A DNA stretch of 64,000 nucleotides from CAYSRJ01 sp964525675. Lineage in GTDB: Bacteria > Spirochaetota > B62-G9 > DRHN01. The stretch covers positions 1 through 64,000 of the forward strand of contig CAZGJW010000001.1 of assembly GCA_964525675.1 (NCBI GenBank). The letters run 5' to 3'. Both the position numbers and the translations under genes were made by a program. The first letter of the stretch is position 1; every line of letters starts with the position of its first letter. The notes under the pieces were generated by a model. The model saw only the letters and a program-made list of their open reading frames with translations. It was not told the origin of the DNA and made no database searches. Of the stretch, positions 26,116-33,777 are shown piece by piece.

Positions 26116-27180
26116 ATGGATGGATATTTCAAACCGAAAGAAGCGCTTTTCTACGAGCACCTAGAAAAGAATTCCGTACTGTGCCGCGTATGCAGGCGCC
26201 AGTGCCGTATCCCGGATGGAGAATACGGGTACTGCCATACCCGTTACAATAAGGGCGGAATCCTGTACACGCTCGCATACGGCAGGGTTTCAAGCAGTTC
26301 AATCGCGCCTGCCGAGATAAAACCTCTTTTTCACTTTTTTCCGGGGAGCACATGGCTTTCGCTCGGCACACTCGGATGCAACTTTTTCTGTCCCGGCTGC
26401 CAGAACTGGGAAATCGCGTATGCCCGTATATCTGTATTTGACGAAAAAATTCAGCCGCCGAACACATCCTACCTGTCTCCCGAAGGTGCAGTTGCAACTG
26501 CCGGACGTAACGGGTGTCTGGGCCTTTCATTCACCTATAACGAGCCGACCGTGTGGCTCGAGTACACCCTCGACTGCGCGCGCCTCGCAAAAGAGGCCGG
26601 TCTGATGACGAACTACGTGACGAACGGCTACATGTCCGAAGAGGCTCTCGATGCAATCGGCCCCTTTCTGAATGCATTCAGGACGGACCTCAAGTGCTTT
26701 AGTTCAAACTGCTATAAACAGACTGCGCACATCACCGGGTTCAGCGGAATACTGGAAAATATCGAACGTGCGAAGTTCAGGTGGGGCATGCATATCGAAA
26801 TCGTGACCAATGTCACTCCGGGCTTCAATGATGATGAAAACCAGCTCAGCGAACTGTCGGAGTGGATCGTGGATGTGCTCGGAAGAGACGTACCCTGGCA
26901 CGTAACCCGCTTCGTGCCCCGGCACATGCTGAATCATCTTCCCTGCACGCCGGTTCAATCTCTCGAAACCGCGCGGGCTATCGGGACACACAACGGGCTT
27001 CGTTACGTCTACATCGGCAACGTTCCCGGACATGCAGCTCAGAACACGTTCTGCCCCGAATGCGGTAGTCTTCTCATCGAGAGGGAAAACTATACTGTAC
27101 TTAGATACCGGATTGAAAAAGGGAAATGCCCAGAGTGCGGATGTACAATCGCAGGCAGATGGGAAAACAGTCAGTGCTGA
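26116..27180 (+). CDS. amrS: AmmeMemoRadiSam-system radical SAM enzyme (AmrS/PFL-activase-like)
   Basis: 354 residues. The 4Fe-4S/SAM motif is GCNFFCPGCQNW (CxxxCxxC) at about residue 95-103. Family features are LCRVCRRQCRIPDGEYGYC near the N-terminus, LSFTYNEPTVWLEY, TNYVTNGYMSEEAL and PWHVTRFVPRHM. Two C-terminal CPECG pairs form a zinc ribbon. The family accompanies AmmeMemoRadiSam proteins A and B in most genomes; those two are not visible here. Its reaction is not established. The start ATG has only a weak ribosome site. Confidence 0.85.
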   Translation: MDGYFKPKEALFYEHLEKNSVLCRVCRRQCRIPDGEYGYCHTRYNKGGILYTLAYGRVSSSSIAPAEIKPLFHFFPGSTWLSLGTLGCNFFCPGCQNWEIAYARISVFDEKIQPPNTSYLSPEGAVATAGRNGCLGLSFTYNEPTVWLEYTLDCARLAKEAGLMTNYVTNGYMSEEALDAIGPFLNAFRTDLKCFSSNCYKQTAHITGFSGILENIERAKFRWGMHIEIVTNVTPGFNDDENQLSELSEWIVDVLGRDVPWHVTRFVPRHMLNHLPCTPVQSLETARAIGTHNGLRYVYIGNVPGHAAQNTFCPECGSLLIERENYTVLRYRIEKGKCPECGCTIAGRWENSQC

Positions 27181-27205
27181 AAGAGCGGATTATGTCCCCA
27201 TAATT

Positions 27206-27640
27206 CTATTCAAGACGCTTTCGGTCTGAGCGAGGATTGCCGTTCTGACCGTGCATAAGCATCAGGAGAAACCTCCCGAACGCCACCTCCATCACGTTAT
27301 AGACGATAAAGACCAGAAGTCCGCTGTTCACGAACCCCGACAGCCTCTGGATGATGAGATGGCTCTGCGGTAAAAACCATAAAAGGCCGATCAGCGCTCC
27401 TATTCTGAGCGCACTGAAGGCACGATTTCCAGGCGATCCTGAAAAAAGCTGAAAAAGCACAAAGAGGAGGATCAAAAACCCGAGGAAAGAAAACGGCAAT
27501 ATGATCTCGTACCGACGCATGGAGTATCCGATTGAAAACTGCGCCTCGATAAGCCCGTATATGAGTACGGCAACGCAAAATATTACAGCGAAGGCGATTA
27601 CAATGCTGAAAATAAACCTCACCCTATTCATACCTGCCAC
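27206..27640 (-). CDS. Small integral membrane protein, four helices, unknown function
   Basis: 144 residues with four predicted transmembrane helices (about 8-30, 42-64, 74-95 and 98-125) and a charged C-terminal tail (NGNPRSDRKRLE). No catalytic motif seen and no family recognised. It is convergent with amrS (25-nt gap). A partial second copy of its 3' end lies at 25284-25400. Confidence 0.6.
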   Translation of the reverse strand: MAGMNRVRFIFSIVIAFAVIFCVAVLIYGLIEAQFSIGYSMRRYEIILPFSFLGFLILLFVLFQLFSGSPGNRAFSALRIGALIGLLWFLPQSHLIIQRLSGFVNSGLLVFIVYNVMEVAFGRFLLMLMHGQNGNPRSDRKRLE

Positions 27641-27758
27641 CGGGGTATTTCCAGGCGTTCTCAGTATACGTTCTTACTATAAACATTGTATTTTTTACGT
27701 CGAAAATTCAACTGTTTTTTTTGCAATGCATCTCATACACTGAACGTCCGGATTTGTC

Positions 27759-27788
27759 TTGACTTTCATTAACGTGAAGGGGTACTCT
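27759..27788 (+). promoter_or_regulatory. Probable promoter of the dha operon
   Basis: TTGACT (27759-27764), 18-nt spacer, TACTCT (27783-27788), about 130 nt upstream of dhaK. Confidence 0.45.
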
Positions 27789-27794
27789 GCTTTT

Positions 27795-27813
27795 GCAGAG
27801 ACATGTTCTCTGC
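27795..27813. promoter_or_regulatory. Palindromic candidate operator at the dha start site
   Basis: GCAGAGA, 5 nt, TCTCTGC: a perfect 7-bp inverted repeat starting 7 nt after the candidate -10 box, thus over the expected transcription start. Confidence 0.5.
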
Positions 27814-27840
27814 GATACATAAACGGGAGTTATTTGGACT

Positions 27841-27891
27841 CTTTGCGTCCGAAGCTCATGCATGCGCCGACGGCATTAACCTGACGCAAAG
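27841..27891. repeat. Perfect 9-bp inverted repeat in the dhaK leader
   Basis: CTTTGCGTC (27841-27849) and GACGCAAAG (27883-27891) with 33 nt between them, ending 30 nt before dhaK. It may form a leader-RNA stem or a looped operator pair. Confidence 0.55.
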
Positions 27892-27921
27892 CGACTGGAT
27901 AACATTTCACGGGGAGCAGAA

Positions 27922-28995
27922 ATGAAAAAGCTCATTAACAGACCCGAAACCGTTATATCAGACAGCCTGGCAGGCATGGCAGCGGCCCATTCGGACATCG
28001 TCAAACTCCATACAGGACCGCGCTTCATCTACCGCGCGGAAGCACCGGTAAAAAGATGTACAGCACTTGTGTCCGGCGGCGGAAGCGGGCATGAGCCCAT
28101 GCATACCGGTTTTGTCGGTAAAGGAATGCTTCACGCCGCCTGCCCGGGCGAGATTTTCACATCCCCGACACCTGATCAGATGCTTGAAGCAGCAAGGAAG
28201 GTCAATAGCGGCGAGGGCGTTCTTTTCATCGTCAAGAACTACAGCGGCGATGTCATGAACTTCGAAATGGCCGTCGAGCTCGCCCATGCAGAGGGCATAC
28301 CTGTTTCGACCGTCCTCATCGACGACGATGTTGCAGTCAGGGACAGCATTTACACACAGGGGAGGCGCGGAGTCGGCACGACAGTGCTCACCGAAAAGAT
28401 CTGCGGAGGGGCATCTGAAAAAGGGTATAATTTGAAATCTCTCACCGAACTCGGCCTGCGGGTAAGTAAAAATGGCCGCAGTATGGGCGTAGCGTTCAGC
28501 TCGTGCACCATTCCCGCACGCGGAGAGCCGACTTTCGATCTCGGGCCGGATGAAATCGAAATCGGCATCGGCATTCACGGGGAGCCGGGCAGGAAACGGA
28601 CGAGTTTGAAAACAGCCGGGGAAATTACCCGGATACTTGCCCTGTCTATTATCGAGGACCCTGCCTACACCAGGACACAGCGTTCGTGGGACGCAGGCGC
28701 CGGGGCATGGGTTGAAGAGGAGATAACGGACACTCCGTTTCAAAGAGGGGACCGGATCCTCGCATTCGTAAACAGTATGGGTGGAACGCCGCTTTCAGAG
28801 CTTTATATCGTGTACAAAACGCTCGAAGAAATCTGCAGGGACAGAGGCCTTACCATCATCAGAAATCTGATTGGACCCTATATCACCTCACTTGAAATGC
28901 AGGGCTGTTCCATCACTCTTCTCAAAATGGATGATGAGCTTCTTGAGCTCTGGGATGCGCCGGTGCACACCCCGTCACTTCGCTGGGGCATGTAA
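27922..28995 (+). CDS. dhaK: Dihydroxyacetone kinase subunit DhaK
   Basis: 357 residues. Substrate-binding subunit of the PTS-dependent dihydroxyacetone kinase. SGGGSGHEPMHTGFVG (about 51-66) and IGIGIHGEPG with His219, which forms the hemiaminal with dihydroxyacetone, are intact. First gene of dhaK-dhaL-dhaM; the phosphate comes from PEP through EI, HPr, DhaM and DhaL-ADP. The start has GGGGAGCAG upstream. Confidence 0.92.
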   Translation: MKKLINRPETVISDSLAGMAAAHSDIVKLHTGPRFIYRAEAPVKRCTALVSGGGSGHEPMHTGFVGKGMLHAACPGEIFTSPTPDQMLEAARKVNSGEGVLFIVKNYSGDVMNFEMAVELAHAEGIPVSTVLIDDDVAVRDSIYTQGRRGVGTTVLTEKICGGASEKGYNLKSLTELGLRVSKNGRSMGVAFSSCTIPARGEPTFDLGPDEIEIGIGIHGEPGRKRTSLKTAGEITRILALSIIEDPAYTRTQRSWDAGAGAWVEEEITDTPFQRGDRILAFVNSMGGTPLSELYIVYKTLEEICRDRGLTIIRNLIGPYITSLEMQGCSITLLKMDDELLELWDAPVHTPSLRWGM

Positions 28996-29005
28996 GGAAC
29001 AGCAT

Positions 29006-29632
29006 ATGCTAACGAAAGACCAGATAGTCGACTGGCTGAGGCGTTCAGCCGCAGTCATGAGAGATAAGAGCAGCTACCTCTCCGAACTTGACGCCGCCAT
29101 CGGTGACGGTGACCATGGCATCAATATGGAGCGAGGATTTAAGAAGGTGCTGGAAAAACTTGAGACGGGTGAACAACAAGATATTTCGACGGTTTTTCGC
29201 GAAACAGGGATGGCACTCATCTCTTCAGTCGGGGGGGCGAGCGGTCCGCTGTACGGAACTTTTTTTATTACTGTCGCGGTGAAGTTCGTTGGAAAGACAC
29301 AGGTTTCGACCGGCGACATCGCAGCTGCTTTCGAGGCAGGTGCCGATGCACTTGCTCGGAGAGGACGAGCCCGGGAAGGCGATAAAACTATAGTCGACGC
29401 GCTTATGCCGGCAGTCAGGGCGCTCGAGGAAGCGGCAGACGCCGGAGAATCGGTATACAACGCGTTGAATAAAGCAGTGCAGGCGACGCAGCGGGGGATG
29501 GAAAAAACAATCGAAATGACAGCACGAAAGGGCCGGGCGAGCTATCTCGGTGAAAGGAGTATCGGCCATCAGGACCCGGGGGCATCCTCGACATACCTCC
29601 TGCTGAAAGCCCTGTATGAAGCGGCCTCCTGA
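29006..29632 (+). CDS. dhaL: Dihydroxyacetone kinase ADP-binding subunit DhaL
   Basis: 208 residues from ATG 29006, chosen because AAGGA overlapping the dhaK stop is 8 nt upstream and the protein then begins as the family does (LTKDQIVDWLRRSAAVM). The nucleotide/magnesium motif is AIGDGDHGINMERGF; VGGASGPLYGTFF and DPGASSTYLLL complete the fold. DhaL keeps ADP/ATP as a cofactor and transfers phosphate to DHA bound to DhaK. Confidence 0.92.
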   Translation: MLTKDQIVDWLRRSAAVMRDKSSYLSELDAAIGDGDHGINMERGFKKVLEKLETGEQQDISTVFRETGMALISSVGGASGPLYGTFFITVAVKFVGKTQVSTGDIAAAFEAGADALARRGRAREGDKTIVDALMPAVRALEEAADAGESVYNALNKAVQATQRGMEKTIEMTARKGRASYLGERSIGHQDPGASSTYLLLKALYEAAS

Positions 29633-29720
29633 ACAGCGCATGGGAAGAATTGTTTTTTATTGGTGATAGTCGGCAGCGGGCGTTGAGTTGCCGGAAAGAT
29701 AAGATGTATGGGAAAAAGCA

Positions 29721-32372
29721 GTGGTCGGTATCGTACTCGTCACCCATAGTGCAGCACTCGCGCAGGCCGTAAAAGAACTTGCCGAACAGATGGTTGGCGG
29801 CAGTGTCCCCATCGGACTTGCAGGCGGCATAGACGATAAAGACCATCCATTCGGTACGGATGCAACCCGTATATCGGCAGCAATCGAGTCCGTGTGCAGC
29901 GATGACGGCACGCTCGTACTGATGGACATGGGAAGCAGCCTTCTCAGCGCAGGGCTGGCCCTGGAGTTTTTGCCTGAAGAAAAACGAAATAAGGTGTTAC
30001 TCTGTGAGGCGCCGCTTGTCGAAGGGACTATTGCCGCAGCGGTGCGCTCCGAAGGCGGCGGGACACTTGCTGAGGTCGCCCGGGAAGCGCGAAACGCACT
30101 TTCCGTAAAACAAACACAGCTTGCCGAAGCACCCGGTACATCCGTTGAATCACCGGGTCCGGGTAGCGGAGATATTAACGAATTTCACCGGGGTACTTCA
30201 CAAAAAACACAGGGTGACGTGAGAGAAGCCGCTGCGCATCCTCCTGCAGGCGGCGGGGGTAGAAGCATCATTCTGACCGTTCCAAACGGGCTCGGTTTTC
30301 ACGCACGTCCTGCATCGAAATTTGTACTCACCGCTTCAGGGTTCAGAGCGAACATCACCGTGAAAAACATCACCCGCAAAACCGGGCCCGTGAGTGCGCG
30401 GAGTATCAATGCACTGATGACCCTCGGGATGCGCGGGAGCCATGAAATTTGCATATCTGCAAAGGGTCCTGATGCAGATGCAGCGCTCACTGCTTTGAAA
30501 AGCCTGGTCGAAGCAGGCTTCGGGGAGGAGAGAACACCCCCCGGTCAGGAGGCGACGAAAAAACCGGAAAATAGTCAAAAAGAAGAGAAAGACGGCTCAA
30601 GGGAGGCCGCTGCTCTGAAGGAAAAAAAAGAAAGGGATAAAACCGCACCCGCCAGCATTCAAAAGGGCGTGCAGATTCATGGTATTCCAGCCTCACCGGG
30701 TATCGCAATCGGTCCTTCCATGCGTTACCGTCCCGTCTTTAAGCTGGCTGATGAAAGAATGCCTGAAAATCCGCAAACCGAATGGGCCAGGCTGCAGGCC
30801 GCACTGCAGAGCGTCCGTGAACAGATTGCCCGTTCACAAAGACGCATGGCGGCAGAGGCTGGAGAGTATGAAGCATCTATCTTCGACGCTCATATTTTAA
30901 CTCTCAGTGACCCCACCCTGCTGGAGCTTGCAGAAAGAACGATATTCAACACATCATGCACCGCAGAGGAAGCATGGAAAGCTGTCGTGGACAGTCTCCT
31001 TGCGTCCTACCGTGCCGACGATTCCTCCTATATCCGCGCCCGGGAATCGGATCTCGAGGATATTTCAATACAGGTCCTTCATATACTTTCACAGGCAGGG
31101 CATCCTCATCTGGAATTGCCGCACCCCTGTATCATTCTTGCTGCCCGCCTCGTTCCTTCAGATATTGCAGGACTCGATCGAAAAAAAGCGCTCGGCGTCT
31201 GTACAGTATACGGAACAGCAAACTCGCATACAATGATCCTTCTCCGTTCACTCGATATACCGGCAATCACCGCTGCAGGGATAGAAATCATGAGTATCCC
31301 CGATGAAACACCGCTGGTGCTCGACGCCGGCACGGGCATACTCATTTTAAATCCCAAAAAAACCGCACGGTACATACAAGCACAAAAAATCTGGCAGGTT
31401 TCTATTGCACTGGAAAAAAAAGAAGCCGGTAAGGCGGCAGTCTCGACTGATGGGAAAAAAGTTCCCGTGCTCGCCAACATCGGCTCTGTTGACGAGGCTA
31501 TTCCTGCTCGTGAAAAAGGCGCAGATGGTATCGGTGTACTCAGAACGGAGTTTCTCTTCCTTCAGCGCGAATACCCGCCGGCAGAAGACGAGCAGGTCGA
31601 GGCGTATACCGCTATCGCCGATGCCTTCGACAAACTGCCGGTTACCGTCAGAACACTCGACGCAGGGGGTGACAAACCGCTACTCTTTCTCTATGCTAAA
31701 GCTGGAGACAACCCTGCCCTCGGCAAAAGGGGTATACGTCTTGTTCTTGACCGTCCAGATATTTTGAAAACCCAGTTTCGCGCCGTTTTGAAAGCAACTG
31801 CCGGACACTCAATGAAAATTATGCTTCCCATGGTTACATCGGTTTATGAGGTGCGCACTGCAAAGGATATACTTGCCAGAGCAAAGGAAGAGCTCAAAGA
31901 GGAAGGCTGGCAGTTCGATCCGTCAGCAGCGCTCGGAATAATGATTGAAGTGCCCGCAGCAGCGCTTATTTCCGAACCGCTCGCCCGTGAATCCGACTTC
32001 TTCAGTATTGGAACGAACGACCTCTGCCAGTACACACTGGCAGCGGACAGGACGAATCCCGATGTATCACCATTGAACGACGCACTGCACCCGGCACTGC
32101 TCTACATGATTGAATGTGCCGTGTCTGCAGGACAAAAAGCAGGTATATCGGTGAGTGTATGCGGGGAGATCGCAGCCGACCCGGAGGCAGTTGCCGTGCT
32201 TCTCGGACTCGGCATCGATGCGCTCAGCATGAACCCATCATCTATCCCCCGTATAAAATCAGAAATCAGGAAAATAGCAGCCGCGGATGCAAAACATCTG
32301 GCAAAAACGGCACTCCAATGCAGCTCGGCCGAAGAGGTGCGTGAGGTCATCCGGCGCGTCAAAAAGATTTGA
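29721..32372 (+). CDS. dhaM: DhaM-HPr-Enzyme I fusion, phosphate donor of the DHA kinase
   Basis: 883 residues in three domains: DhaM/EIIA-like 1-135 (VTHSAALA, His9; LMDMGSS), HPr about 182-268 (GFHARPASK, His194), and Enzyme I about 317-880 (IHGIPASPGIAIG, GIGVLRTEFLF, RTLDAGGDKPL, FFSIGTNDLCQYT, VSVCGEIAADP with Cys814). The E. coli DhaM carries only part of EI, whereas this one has the PEP-binding barrel and could be self-sufficient. The EI phospho-His segment reads GTANSHTMILLRSL (His503) instead of the usual GGRTSHxAI. Two low-complexity linkers (about 136-180 and 270-315) join the parts. The start is GTG 29721. The 3' end overlaps the convergent response-regulator gene by 14 bp. Confidence 0.9.
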   Translation: MVGIVLVTHSAALAQAVKELAEQMVGGSVPIGLAGGIDDKDHPFGTDATRISAAIESVCSDDGTLVLMDMGSSLLSAGLALEFLPEEKRNKVLLCEAPLVEGTIAAAVRSEGGGTLAEVAREARNALSVKQTQLAEAPGTSVESPGPGSGDINEFHRGTSQKTQGDVREAAAHPPAGGGGRSIILTVPNGLGFHARPASKFVLTASGFRANITVKNITRKTGPVSARSINALMTLGMRGSHEICISAKGPDADAALTALKSLVEAGFGEERTPPGQEATKKPENSQKEEKDGSREAAALKEKKERDKTAPASIQKGVQIHGIPASPGIAIGPSMRYRPVFKLADERMPENPQTEWARLQAALQSVREQIARSQRRMAAEAGEYEASIFDAHILTLSDPTLLELAERTIFNTSCTAEEAWKAVVDSLLASYRADDSSYIRARESDLEDISIQVLHILSQAGHPHLELPHPCIILAARLVPSDIAGLDRKKALGVCTVYGTANSHTMILLRSLDIPAITAAGIEIMSIPDETPLVLDAGTGILILNPKKTARYIQAQKIWQVSIALEKKEAGKAAVSTDGKKVPVLANIGSVDEAIPAREKGADGIGVLRTEFLFLQREYPPAEDEQVEAYTAIADAFDKLPVTVRTLDAGGDKPLLFLYAKAGDNPALGKRGIRLVLDRPDILKTQFRAVLKATAGHSMKIMLPMVTSVYEVRTAKDILARAKEELKEEGWQFDPSAALGIMIEVPAAALISEPLARESDFFSIGTNDLCQYTLAADRTNPDVSPLNDALHPALLYMIECAVSAGQKAGISVSVCGEIAADPEAVAVLLGLGIDALSMNPSSIPRIKSEIRKIAAADAKHLAKTALQCSSAEEVREVIRRVKKI

Positions 32373-33777
32373 AAATCGAAACATCGATATTGAGCGCTCT
32401 TATTATATCCTGAAACTGTCTCCTGTCAAGTCCGGCACTCTTCGCGCTCACACTTACATTTCCCCCGTTTTTAATAAGAAGCTTTTCGATAAATAGTTTC
32501 TCGAGCTGTTTTTTCCTCTCTTTGAGAACCCCGGATTTGTACTTTTTAAAATCCTCCCATGTACCGGGAATATCTTCAGCGTTGTATTGCGGAGTCTCTT
32601 CCTTTGACTCATACAGATCAATGTCGATCATGATCCTGTTGACCACACGTTCGTCTTCAGCCATAAGTATTGAACGTTCTATTACATTTTTCAGCTCCCG
32701 AACATTACCGGGCCATCTGTATTTGAAAAGCTGCAGCTTTGCCTCAGGAGAGAGGACGAGTTCGGCATTCTTTTGTTTCAAAAAGTATTCCACGAGTGGA
32801 ATGATATCGCATTTCCTGTTCTGCAGAGGTGGGATCGAAATGGGCACAACCGCTATTCTGTAGTACAGGTCATTTCTGAAAGAGCCTTCATCAATCATCT
32901 TTCTCAGGTTTTTATTCGTCGCTGCAACAAGATGCAGATCGATGCGCCTTTTTTCATTGCTTCCGATCGGATAGTATTCGGGTATCTCCAGAACCCTGAG
33001 CAGTTTTGCCTGCAGCTCGAGAGGGAGCTCTCCTATTTCATCGAGAAACAGGGTGCCGCCATCAGAATAGGCAATCTTGCCCGTATAGTCTCGTACTGCG
33101 CCTGTGAATGCCCCTTTTTTGTACCCGAACAACTCCCCTTCGAGGAGGTTCCTCGGAATCGAGGCGCAGTTGAGCTGAACGTAGGGGCCTGTTCTTCCCG
33201 ACTTTTCGTGAATATACCGGGCAATAATCTCTTTCCCTGTACCTGTTTCTCCGTATATAACAATCGGTGAATCAAATGTCGCCGCCTTCTGCGCAAGCTG
33301 GAGCATCTGAATCGTTGCCGGGTCCCGCGTAATGAATTCCGTCTCATTTTCGTCAATAAAAACTTTATACCGGTCTTCAACCCTGACATCGCTTCTGGAA
33401 ACCTCAATGTATGAAAGGGCGCGTTCTATGGATCTCATCAGGTCTTCTATTTTTATCGGTTTCGCAAGATAATCAAACGCGCCTCTCTTGATTGTGTCAA
33501 CAGCATGGTTGATACTTCCGTATCCGGTGAATACGATAAACGGAATATCGTGATTTATCTCCTTCACTATATCCATGAACTCGATACCGTCCATTCCAGG
33601 CAGGTGAACATCGGTCACAATAATATCCGGACGGTGCTCTTTAAGGTTATTGAAAGCGCTTTCAGCGTCTTTGAAAAGGTGTAATACATACCGGCTGGAT
33701 AGATTTATTCTGAGTATATCCCGCATCTTTTCCTCATCTTCAATGATGTATATCACCGGTTCCATTTTATTTTTCAT
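32359..33777 (-). CDS. NtrC-type sigma-54-dependent response regulator
   Basis: 472 residues from ATG 33777, which overlaps the kinase stop by 11 nt. Receiver domain with phospho-Asp in DIIVTDVHLPG and KPIKIEDL, AAA+ domain with Walker A GETGTGKE, the sigma-54 contact loop GAFTGA, GGTLFLDEIGELP, and a C-terminal Fis-type helix-turn-helix (GNVSVSAKSAGLDRRQFQDI). It should activate sigma-54 promoters in response to the upstream kinase. I found no convincing -24/-12 promoter in the window. The receiver-AAA-HTH order and a membrane GAF-kinase partner resemble PrsR/PrsK-like pairs. Confidence 0.9.
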   Translation of the reverse strand: MKNKMEPVIYIIEDEEKMRDILRINLSSRYVLHLFKDAESAFNNLKEHRPDIIVTDVHLPGMDGIEFMDIVKEINHDIPFIVFTGYGSINHAVDTIKRGAFDYLAKPIKIEDLMRSIERALSYIEVSRSDVRVEDRYKVFIDENETEFITRDPATIQMLQLAQKAATFDSPIVIYGETGTGKEIIARYIHEKSGRTGPYVQLNCASIPRNLLEGELFGYKKGAFTGAVRDYTGKIAYSDGGTLFLDEIGELPLELQAKLLRVLEIPEYYPIGSNEKRRIDLHLVAATNKNLRKMIDEGSFRNDLYYRIAVVPISIPPLQNRKCDIIPLVEYFLKQKNAELVLSPEAKLQLFKYRWPGNVRELKNVIERSILMAEDERVVNRIMIDIDLYESKEETPQYNAEDIPGTWEDFKKYKSGVLKERKKQLEKLFIEKLLIKNGGNVSVSAKSAGLDRRQFQDIIRALNIDVSIFKSF

